The notes below the pieces were generated by a model. The model made no database searches. It was given only the letters and a program-made list of their open reading frames with translations, and was not told where the DNA came from. A stretch of DNA of 64,000 bases from Nematostella vectensis (taxonomy: Eukaryota > Cnidaria > Anthozoa > Actiniaria > Edwardsiidae): assembly GCF_932526225.1 (NCBI RefSeq), contig NC_064035.1, positions 4,835,501-4,899,500 of the forward strand, in the 5' to 3' direction. This document shows, piece by piece, positions 11,401-21,434 of this stretch; positions within the stretch are counted from its first letter, which is position 1, and every line of letters starts with the position of its first letter. Position numbers and translations under genes: made by a program.

Positions 11401-13895
11401 GGGAGAGGGGAACAAGATAGCTGAGATGGGTGGAGGAGAGGGAACAAAAAAACAGGTTAGGTCATGGAGGGGAGACATGGAATGGGGAACATTACAGGTG
11501 AGGTTGGTGGGGAGAGCGGAATATCACAGGCGAGGAGGGGGGGGGGGGGGGGGGAAAGGGGGACATCACTTGTCAGAGGAATGGCAGAACATTACAGGCA
11601 TGGTTGGGGGGATGGTCAAATTTCACAGCTGAGGTGGAGGAGAGGTAAACAAGACAGGCGAGGTGTTGGGGGAGGGTAAGGTGAGGCTCAGGGGAGAAAG
11701 AGAAGACCAGAATAGGTGAGGTTGGGGAAGGGCCTGTTGTACTATGTTTTACCTTTCACAATAATCTTGACCGTCTGTCTGGATGAACCCACAGAGTTAT
11801 TAGCAACACATGAATAATTCCCACTGTCAGATGCCAGAAGATAACTTATTGTTAATGTTGGATTACAATTTCTGTTTGAAACAAGAAATCTGCCACTACT
11901 TGTAATGACTTGTCCATTATCAGAAATCCAGTACAAGTGGGCTTCAGGATTAGATGTGACTTGACATTCAATTTCTACTCGGTCATCAACAACAGCATTT
12001 CTAACACGAGGTGTATTCACAAGAACCACTTTTGGAGAACCTTAAAAAAAGTAGACAAAAATGTTTAAACAGGCAAGTTTGATGGCTTTGACTCAATACA
12101 CCCTCTTTAAAAGGAAGCCTTGATTACTAAGCAGCCCAGGCAATAGAGATGTATAGCACATGTCTGTAGCGCCGGGAGGGGGAGCTAACATCATAATATT
12201 ACATCTGTAATATTAAGGTATTTTGATCAACCTTAGGAAAAAGGCCGGGAACTGAAAGACCTATCTCCAGTCATTTGTGACGTAGATTGATATGTCAATC
12301 AAATTACATGAGAACATATATGAGCACGCTAAACCGATTCCTGTCTTTATGTCTTCTTAGTTATTGCTAAAGGTCCTTGTGTTTTACTGTCATATTTATA
12401 TCAAATGATTGATATAGTCAAATGATTATTTAACTTCAGGAAACAAATCTGCAAAATTTAGCAGAGATTTTGTAGTCTATGAATTGTTTTGCATTGTTCG
12501 TGCGCTGCATTCGCAATCAAAAATGGCAACATTCTCACAAACCTGCACTGTTTTTAAAACTTACAGTACAACAAAACAATATTTTCTTTTTTTGCATATA
12601 ATTCTCTGCTTTAAATTATTCTTCTCTTCATTGTGGGTAGCATTGCAATAGAAAATACTTCACCAAATAATTTTGTGGTATTGCCCAAGGGGATTGCGCA
12701 AGCACCCTGCTTACCCCACTGTGTACGCGTCTGTCATATCATTTACTGCAAATTAGAGATAGCACACAACCAGTATATGGGGGAAGGCATAAAATCTGTG
12801 CATTCTGAGCAATTCTTCCAAATTTTCCATTGAAAAAGTGGGAGCAAAATACCCCACCCCCTCCCCTGGACAATCCTGGTTCTGCTGATCTCTGTAATCA
12901 CAGCACATCATTCTCAACACACTCCAATTTTTACCAATTAACCTTGTCCCAATTTCTGAATACTACAAAAAATCCTCCTGTTTCACAGGGATTCCATCAC
13001 CCAGAATTATTTTGAGCACCTACCAAAAGGAGCATTCTTATCAAAGTATGGGAGACATTTCGACTTCCCTGTTTCGACTTCTGCTCTCATTTCAAGATCT
13101 GTTGATTAAGTGAATAATCAATAATTAGGTGTACACCTGATGATTAAAGCAAAGGAAGTAATAGAGGGGGGGGGGGGGTGAATAGGCAGGCCCGTATAGC
13201 AAGGATTTTGAGCGGGAGGGTTTGTTTACCCATTTAGCGGACCATTTTATCTTAGTTAGCTCACCCTAGCTCGCAGTGGTACTCAATAATTTTCCTTCAT
13301 TAGAGCAGACCTTCCATTCGAGTGGGGTGGTTCGTCTGAACCCCCCTGAGCCCCTTCCCCCGAATTATTATATCATCATAATAAAGCATAAAATATTATC
13401 ATCAATTTTTATCATTAACATTATCATCAACAGTATTATTATTACTGTTGTTGTTATCATCATATTGTTACCAACATTATTATAAGAAAGGAAGAAAGGT
13501 ACAAAAATAATAACCCGCGAATAATCCATTTGACGTTTCATTTAGCGGCGTCACGAAGTCCAGATGTGAAACAATTTCTGTAACTTTCAACTTCAATAAT
13601 TCAACTCATGTTATCATAGAGAATAATATATAATTCACTTACATGAATTGTGGCCTTTTGATGGTGGTTTTGCTCTGTAACATTTTGTAACTTCTGTATC
13701 TAATTGTTGACAAGTGGCCAAATTTGAAACACACCGAGCAGACTTGAATGAAACCACTCCGTGGTCGGTCTTGTTAACACAAACACAATGAACAAGCCTT
13801 GAATTGCATTTAGAGGCAGCCGTGCTTGGAGGCACACCATCTGTCACTACTGACTTGATGTAACACCACAATATAAACCCGCTTATTAGCCACAT
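8461..13895 (-). CDS. Ig/Cys-rich transmembrane receptor with TIR domain
   Basis: Type I membrane receptor, probably signalling through MyD88-like TIR adaptors (inference). Six exons, all internal junctions phase 1: 13643-13895, 11753-12040, 10457-10774, 10078-10263, 9466-9600, 8461-8900; they sum to 1620 nt, 539 aa. In order: signal peptide and a short Cys-rich region (to residue 84), Ig (85-180), Ig (181-286, the core Trp replaced by Phe), an ephrin-receptor/GCC2-GCC3-like Cys module (287-348, CPAGYFCP and CPYGTFS), TM (about 355-377), TIR (394-539). The TIR shows box 1 YDVFICYSSKD, box 2 RDFMPG and box 3 FW. IL-1R-type receptors normally have Ig domains only, so the Cys module is unusual. 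The first intron (12041-13642) is AT-rich with no other feature seen. Confidence 0.85.
8950..9300. repeat. Minisatellite GTCACGCAAGAGACCATGG
   Basis: Units of about 27-32 bp, arranged in a higher-order block of about 111 bp that repeats at 9037 and 9149. It lies in the intron between the TM and TIR exons of the receptor. The unit does not resemble the neighbouring splice sites. Confidence 0.85.
11340..11735. repeat. G-rich degenerate minisatellite
   Basis: Variants of ACAGGTGAGGTTGGGG recur through the intron next to the donor of the first Ig exon. On the receptor's coding strand this is pyrimidine-rich. Confidence 0.7.
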
Positions 13896-15668
13896 TGTCC
13901 TGCCATTTTCCTCCTATTACGCCATCTTTACATCCCGTGAAACTGTCAAATGTTTTACGCAACTTCGGGTTTCTTATCGAATCAACAAGTAGTCATGTTC
14001 CGGCGCACGTTATCCTGTAAGGCAAGCCTTGGTTTTCAGGACAGTAAGTTCTGGGATAAAGCAGAACCAGGCTGTTTATCAAAAGGCTTTCGCTCAGTTG
14101 TTTATTCTGAATTATTGATCTTCCGGTGTCTATAGAAATCTCCACGTGACGTCACGTCCCGGAAGAGATAAGGGAAATGGTCACTTGAGGTTTGCACTTT
14201 CGAATATTTTCCTCCTTTTCCTCCTTTTCCTCTTCAACCCTAACCCTTCCACCTTCCATATGCAAGAAAAGTGTGATGGCTTGCAATGGAGAGGAATATG
14301 CTTGAATTCGAAACAACAAATTCACCAACTTTTTTTTAGAGCAAAGCCATTGTTGAAACCGCCTTTTCCACATTACCAAGAGCATATCACATCCAAAATA
14401 CTAATGGCTTTATTGGTCGTTTATTGCATAAATGGCTAAAATCTCAGATTTCCCCTTGTTAAGGGAGCGGTCATTTATACCTGGAGGGGGGGGGCTGGCA
14501 AGTATGTAGGAGGGGGGGGCTTCATATTTTCGGGCGCCGAATTTTAAGTCTGGTTTTAATATAATACTGAGCAAGAGAGTCGTTGTTTAATGTTAATCTT
14601 ATTCAGTTCACAATGTTTCCTATTATTGTATAGCTAGTCCCATATTGCGACACCGGTATTTTTTTTGTTAATATTTCGCGACAATTTATTTTCGCGATTT
14701 CGTTATTTCCGTAAAAAAAAAACAGGTCATTTTATTTTCGCGATTCTAGGACAATAAAATCAAGCAAAACAAGTGGAAACAATAACATAAGTTGTCTTAA
14801 TTAAGTTCCACAAAAATCTACTGAAACGAAACGCTTTACGGTACTACAGTATATGTACATTCGAGGACTAAATACACAAGGTATTTAGCCGCTTGTAAAA
14901 CGGCTAATATTTAACCGAAAGGCTTTTTGAGAATCCACTTAATTTTCGCGCATCCCAATTTTCACTTTATCTTCGCGAATTTTTTCAAATTGCGAAATTA
15001 AAGTGACGCGGAAAGAAAGTGTTATAAGAGGGGCCGCAGACCATTTTTTACAGGGGGGGGGGGCTTAAAAAAGAGTGGCGGGAGTAGAAGCGTGGGGGGA
15101 GGTCTGATAAATTGAAGAGAGCTCATATCTTGTATTTTGGTAAAATAAAAAAAAATACTGTAACAAAGTCTCGTGTTTTTATTCACAGTACGGTTGTCAT
15201 TAGAATGTGGATTTCCAAAGGAGTAGTAGAACAATAGCGCAGCCTTGAACAATTATCAAATCCAATTCAGCTGAAATTTACACATAGAACATTATTTAGA
15301 ATTTTTTCCCTCATTTTTTGGAACACACATAGAAACAGAAAAGGCGTTCTTAGACAAATCAAAACTAAAAAATGCACAAATGCGATCATTCAATAATAGT
15401 TTATTTACATAAATTTAGTCAAATAGATAACTGTGTGCCCATAGGGGAGATTGATCACTGATCTTCAACCACTGTTATTCTGCAAATATTTGGAAAGCTT
15501 GTACACATAACAGCACCTTGGTATTCACCATATTCATTATTAGCACTGGACTAAGCAAGCGGAGAAGGTTCAAAAGCAATGATGTCTTTGTGACTTACTC
15601 CGCAAGTGTTTTCTCCCTAATGGGCTTATTAAATTGGGACTCCTTAATATGTTTTTATCAGAAGATAA
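13896..15668. other. Intergenic; 5' flank of TIR receptor and 3' flank of MOB4
   Basis: No gene seen. It contains the repeat at 14462-14650 and homopolymer G runs. An AATAAA on the minus strand near 15406 could be a MOB4 polyadenylation signal, but it lies about 470 bp past the stop. Confidence 0.45.
14462..14650. repeat. Dispersed repeat starting GGGAGCGGTCATTTAT
   Basis: The same blocks recur at 49530-49735: GAGGGGGGGC, TTGGGCGCC, CAGTCCACAATGTTTCC and CTAGTYCCATATTG. A related end is at 50090-50195 (AATTAATGACCGCT). It looks like an old MITE or SINE family. Confidence 0.6.
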
Positions 15669-15813
15669 CAGGCGTGTATCCAGGATTTGGCTGAGGTGCG
15701 CAGTCATAGTTATCATATTGGAAAAGCATAGAATTTGGAGATTTCTTAACAAGAATGACCCACTTTTTGGCTACCAAGCCCCCCCACCTCCCCCTGAGTA
15801 ATGTATGTGCCTG
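15669..15813. mobile_element. MITE-like repeat, copy 1
   Basis: About 145 bp bounded by CAGGCGTGTATCCAGG and TATGTGCCTG, nearly inverted ends. It shares GCGCAGTCATAG and AATGACCCACTTTTTGGC with the copies at 19059-19218 and 61227-61377. Confidence 0.65.
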
Positions 15814-15874
15814 GATAATAGAGGATGACTTGCGAGTAAAATGTTGCCCTTATTTAGTCTAGTATAGTTTGTTT

Positions 15875-18800
15875 CTATCTGCAGTTGTCCTCAGCACCAT
15901 CAGAACTCTCCACAGGTGTTGAATCCTCTACTTTATCAGGCGGAGTGGCAGGCTGAGGGTCCATTGGAACGATGAGGTTGTCTTTTGCCATCAGGTCATA
16001 CTTCAGGACATATGATGTAAATCTTTGGCATAAGTGAGTCTCGTTCTATTGACATAAGCAGAATGTGTCAAGGATGGACTAAAAAGATGATATCTACAGT
16101 AGGTCAAGAAGCACAGTATTTACAGGTGTAGCCATCAATATGACAAAAGTCATTGACAGACCAATATTTTTCTAAGCAGGTGAAGTAACAGATTCAGCAT
16201 TCCATTTGCTTCAAAGAGTACGGTATGTGCAGAACATTGTTCTTCTGCCATCTGCTGTATTTTTGCATGTTTGTGACTCAGATTTGCAAAAGCATTGGTT
16301 TTCAATAAAACAAGGGCTGTATTGGGAACACACCACATTTGTGAAAAGTTCATAAAGTGAAAAGTTCATATTAAAGGATGCTCTCTTTTGAGTACATCAC
16401 TTGAAGCAGCTCAAAACAGTTCCATTTCTATATGATACAACACAATATAGCCAGAGGAAAAATTAAATAGGACAACCTACCTCAAATTGATCGTAGATTT
16501 GTCTATGGTGAAAAAATGCATGTGAGAATATTCTGTACACACGTCTGCAGACGGAACCGAGTTTTGCCACAGATGATTCCTTGATGCTTACTCTACAACA
16601 AGAAAAATGGAGAAAAAATTCTATTCATATATAAAGTATAGATCACATGAGCAATGTAGTATTCTCAAAAACTGGAAGAGACATTTATTGTACCTGCTCG
16701 GGAAGTACTTGTTGCTATTGAGTAAGGAGGCTGCACCATCAAGAGTGTGCCTGGTATAGTCTATAGCTGGACACTGGCAGGAAAAGAAAATGAAAAGAAC
16801 TTGTTTAAGCCTAGTAGTCCAGTTTACGCCCTGATTCATAACAGAACCATTGATTCAAAACACAACAAGGTATGGAAGGAAGTCTTAACCTGTCCCCATA
16901 AATACAGATCGCTTTTCTAAATTTGTTACTGTAAGATTTCAACCATTTCATTAAATTTATTTTAGTTGCACACATAGCCTGTAATTCAGTCAGACTGCAA
17001 AAGGCTTTAATAAACTATATTATTGCTTAATGCCACTAATATCACAAATGCCAGGTTGTACCAGCAAAGATCTTTGACTTTTGCAAACTTCCAGAATAAA
17101 GTCCCAAATATGAACATTGAGCTTGAAGAAAATATGAAGACTGAGCTGTAATAGATGGTAAAAAGCAGGTATTCATACCATAGCACCTAGGGTGAATGGG
17201 GAGGTATAAAAGGGGTACAGTATGCGTAGAGGTTGGTGGCATGGGTGAGAATGAGATGAGAATCATGCTAAGTGGAGTGGGGCTGTCAGGAGGGTACAGG
17301 GGTAGGAAGGGTGCAAATGGTAATCAGACATTGTTGAGCAGGTAATTCATACCATGTCATCTAGGGTGAAGGGGGAGGGAACAAGGGGGATGGTGGGTGA
17401 GGTGTTCATGCTGGTGGAGAAAGAGGTATTCAGTATCACAATAAACTGGCCACATAGCCACTGATAGATCAATTTTACTGAATGACCATTTCAAGGTATA
17501 AACCAAATATTTCTGAGTTTGTTGAAAACATAAGGTTTACATACTTCTTTGGGTGTCTTATGAGCTGCACACAGGAATATCCACTGCTCTGTAGCTGTCA
17601 TCTGGGTGCATGTTGATGGGCTGCACTCATTCTAAATCGAATAAACATTAATAGAATTTTTATTATATAAATTATCACAGGCATCCTAAATTTTGGTGTC
17701 TGCTGATTGCTTTGTGAGGTTGTTTGGGATAATTGCTGTACATGGATTAAATATATGTACATGGCATGTTCACATAGATAAGGTAGTGTAATACAGTAAT
17801 ACAAGTAAATGCAGAGTTATTATTATAAGTTCAATTACAGCACAACTTTTTATCCAACATGGTTTATCATAGATAACAAACCTGCAATTTAACTGCCAGC
17901 CCATTAAGCTCCATGCAAAATTGCCTAGGGTAAAAATATGAATTAGCATAGATTTCTCTTTCTCAAGGGCTTGTGGATATTTTTAGTTATTAGAACTCAA
18001 TGTAAGGTAAAGCAATGCAACGTCCTTCTCCATTCTTCTCCCAGAGCAACAGATAGCAAACTTCATCAGTCTCCATGTACAAATTACATTCACACAACAG
18101 CTCTCAATTCTTATGTGGAAACTGTGAGAAGACAATTAAAAATTAAATAATAAAATTAAACGACAGTGGCTTGTTCCCTCAAGATCTTTGCGTGCATGGA
18201 AAGTACAATATCTTAGGTGTTCGTACAGTACTCCCACGAAAAATGTTATACCTACAAAAATAAGTATTGCATCTTAGGTACTTGTACTGTACTTCTAAGA
18301 ATACGTAATGTACCTTTGGTGCTTATACTGTTCTTCCAAGAATAAGTAATGTACCTAGGTATTCGTACTGTACTTCTAAGAATACACAAAGGAACCTTAG
18401 GTACTCATACTGTACTTCCAAGAATAAGTAATGTACCTTAGGTGCTCATATTTCCAGACTCCCTCATCCTGTCCCTCAGGGGACTCAAGAATTGCATCAA
18501 CATTCTCACAATTACAGCGGATCTGCTGTTGGATATACTGCAAATGATGAACTATAATTGAGAGTGATGCATAAAAATCCCCACAATGGCAGCAGATTTG
18601 CTGTTGGACATACTTTCATACTGTATTATGGTAATAGATTTGGCCAAATACAGGTAATCAACTGCCAAGTTTATATAAAAGGCATGCTCAAAGCATGTTT
18701 TACAAGGTGGCTGAGTGCATATGTGACATGGAAATCATGGACTGATTGGATGAAAGCCTAAAGCATATGAAATGTTTTGTTTGATGGGTGGCTAAACAGT

Positions 18801-19713
18801 AAAACATGTATGTTCACCACAAAAATTTGATGAAAATGTTTTTATTTTGTTTAAACATTTGGAAGTGCCTTTGAATCAAACTGAGTGCCATGTATTGCAT
18901 TAAACACAATGTTTGACAAACATGTTTCAATGTTTAGACAGGCATTTACTCAGTAATTTTGTTTTTATTTTTTCTCAACTTCTTGGGTGTTTTGATTATA
19001 GCAATTGATGATACATAGAATGTTGCACCTCCAACACTCCCACAATCGCCCCTCATTACAGGGGCGTAACCAGGATAGGCTGAGAGGGGTCTGCAGTCAT
19101 AGGTATCTTATGAAAAAAGCCTAGTAGTTGAAGATTCCTTAATAGGTAATGACCCACTTTTTGGCCGCCAAGGGGGATGCATGCGCACCCTGTGCACCCC
19201 CCCCTGTGCATGCGCCTGCATTTGTCATGTCTAATACCTGTTGTACAGCTAGTGTGCTATCCATCTCTTCAAATGGTTCATCTGGCCACTGATACATGTC
19301 CTAGTTAAAACATAGTCACATATGAATTAAGTACACAGCAAAATAGCGGCGCTGTCAGATGTTCCGATATGGAAGAAGGTTGATGAATGGGGATATTTTG
19401 AAGAAAAATCTCGACAGGTTTAAGATTATTACTAATAATGAAAATGCACTTCTGCCCAAACGAGAAAACAGTCGTATACGAGCAAAGCAATCAGCACACA
19501 ACTATTTCGAGTAACCGCCACACAACAACAACAAACTCAACACTGCTCGGCTCGCAGGTCACGTTACTTTTTCTTCACTCCCTAAGTTATTTTTGAACAT
19601 AGTGAAATCCATTGATCAATAAACGGGATTCGTAAAGGTATAGAACTTACACAAGCCTTTGTACCCGGTCGATTCCTCCGAATAATAGGATTTCCGACGT
19701 CTGGGGCCGCCAT
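15875..19713 (-). CDS. MOB4: MOB kinase activator-like 4 (phocein)
   Basis: Adaptor of striatin-containing phosphatase-kinase (STRIPAK) complexes, cytoplasmic and Golgi/membrane-associated. Eight exons: 19651-19713, 19238-19300, 18437-18537, 17882-17924, 17545-17631, 16694-16773, 16481-16592, 15875-16045. They total 720 nt, 239 aa, against about 225 in vertebrates. All junction phases agree. Family hallmarks are direct: RRNRPGTKA at the start, [17 protein letters not shown], the zinc ligands C-x4-C (CSPSTC) and H-x4-H (HAFFHH), [14 protein letters not shown] and NKYFPSR. The C-terminal tail after VPMDPQ is acidic and divergent. MITE copy 2 sits 20 bp beyond the exon 2 donor, and a donor-derived minisatellite fills the start of intron 3. 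It is divergent from the coiled-coil gene and probably shares its promoter. Confidence 0.95.
17140..17430. repeat. Diverged tandem duplication in MOB4 intron 5
   Basis: Two blocks about 180 bp apart share AGCAGGTATTCATACCAT, CTAGGGTGAATGGGG and a G-rich tail. Confidence 0.55.
18258..18449. repeat. Minisatellite made of the MOB4 exon 3 splice-donor region
   Basis: Five units at about 41-bp spacing start near 18258, 18298, 18339, 18379 and 18420. The last contains the real exon 3 end and donor (CACCTAAG|GTACATTAC on the minus strand). The copy at 18298 matches it at 26 of 29 positions, including about 11 exonic bases. Three extra copies keep AG|GT. Confidence 0.8.
19059..19218. mobile_element. 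MITE-like repeat, copy 2
   Basis: Begins CAGGGGCGTAACCAGGAT and ends TGCATGCGCCTG. It shares internal blocks with copies 1 and 3 and lies in MOB4 intron 2 next to the exon 2 donor. Confidence 0.65.
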
Positions 19714-19890
19714 TTCGAAAGAACAAACAGAATTGTGGTATGGCGCGTGGTGATCCCTGGGTAATACGGCCTGGGGACTGGACGCGAGTGCGAGGGTTTA
19801 CGCGCGAGAGAACTCTTTGTGACGTGTAGATAGGAATTTAGTTTTCTTGTAGATATCCAAGTTATTAGTGTGACAAACCACTCCCAAGCA
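19714..19890. promoter_or_regulatory. Short shared promoter between MOB4 and coiled-coil gene
   Basis: Only 177 bp separate the two start codons, which point away from each other. The MOB4 ATG lies in an AAATGGCGGCC context, like the YY1-type sites found at many TATA-less animal promoters. No TATA box is evident. Bidirectional use is inferred from geometry. Confidence 0.5.
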
Positions 19891-21120
19891 ATGTGCGGAA
19901 CAGCTTTTTCAAAATTTTTGTCTCCGTCCGAAAACAAAGCCAAAGTCAAACCACTTAAATGCTATTCGCGATCCTCTTTAAATTTCGAAGAGTGTGACAG
20001 TCAACAAGCCTGCAACCCTCTGGCTTGTAGAGATTCCAAGAAAAAGCAAAAAAGTAATCAATGGACTGTTTTCCAGATACCTCTGAAACCGGATGAAAAA
20101 GGAACAGGCAGACTTCCAAAGCGGATGGAAGAGTGCGTCCCAAAAAAGTTAACGAAAGAAATGCTTCTTAATAGACAAGCCCAAGCAGAACTGAACCGAC
20201 AGCGCTTTCTCGATACGACAAAGCAAAAAGCTCAGAAGTCTTCCCAGTGTAAATGCGAGAAAGACGAACAGTCAGAGCGCATGCGCAAAGCCCTGCAGAT
20301 ATCCCAGAAGCAAGCGCGTGCTGAAATGAACCGCCGGTGGCGACTGGAGCAGGTTCGGGACGCGGCAAAGCATGCGTCAGGAACCATGAAAAAAATACGA
20401 ATAGACGCACAGTTTAAAAATCAAAATAAGAAAAGGCTCGTAGAAATGGCACAGCGCAAGACAAATGTCGACGAAAACAGGCAAAAGATAGTACAACAGA
20501 TTATAGACAAGCAACAGAGGAGAGAGGAGAGAGCAAGGGCTGTCAGAGAAAAGGTGAGAAGTTGTAACATTAGCTATTACTAACACGGGTTTGGCACCTT
20601 TGACTATTTTGTAAATAAAGTTTTGGCAAGAGAACATAAGATATATGTCATATGCTCTCTTGGTTTTTGTTGTTGTTGTTGTTCTTGCCTCGTTTCCACG
20701 GCTCACGCGTCTCAGGCTATCTATTCATCAATTCATTATTTGTTATCTAATTCTTTTTTTTTTTTTTTTTAGTTTTGCGGGAGCGCACGACCCCCTTTTG
20801 CCAGATTAGCTATCAAATAAAAATTAAAAATATAACTATTAAAACTCTTTACACTCTACATAGAGCTATCAAATAACTATTAAAACTCTTTACACTCTAC
20901 ATAGAACACATAGGGTCAAGTGCATACTAGCCACGTAGAGTTCTTATTTCGTGTCATCTTATTCTCACAGGCAAAGACCGTTAAGGCTAGCGCGTATGAC
21001 TTCAAGTGCGACGAGGTTGACTTGTCTTTCTACGCATCGGACAGCGATGACGAGGACCAGGAGTTGTGGGACAAGTTTTGGGGGATCCACAAGGATTACC
21101 AGCACAGTGTGTCTAGTTGA
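19891..21120 (+). CDS. Basic coiled-coil protein, family not recognised
   Basis: Two exons, 19891-20553 and 20971-21120, joined in phase 0 (AAG|GTGAGA to CACAG|GCAAAG), giving 270 aa. The start is the first ATG after the divergent promoter; upstream in-frame codons have no ATG. Residues 1-70 hold several Cys and Lys/Ser-rich sequence. Residues 85-220 are strongly helical and charged, with KEMLLNRQAQAELNRQRF and repeated Q/R/E heptads that suggest a long coiled coil. The second exon is a short acidic tail (DSDDEDQELWDKFW). No signal peptide or TM. I do not recognise the family; a cilia or centrosome role would be a guess from composition only. Confidence 0.75.
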
Positions 21121-21434
21121 AGGGAAAACTACGTCTTGTATTTTTTTTAATTTTTTTCCAAAAAATTTGTAATTTGCAGTCATTCTGTCATCCAAGTGTG
21201 TAGGCAATGTAATATGCAGATAGCAAATTATTAAACAATACATGCGCCAATCTTTTGGGATACCTGTGTATATTCCGCTGGTCATAAAGAGGGCTCAGGG
21301 TAATGGCGGACCGAACGTCGATGTTGGTAGAATATTGCGCAGACGAGAAAAGTGTATTATATTGTTTGATTTATGGGAGCTACTGTCCAAGTCTAACAAT
21401 TCCCTTAAGTTATTCAACGCGCTAAGCGGAAACT

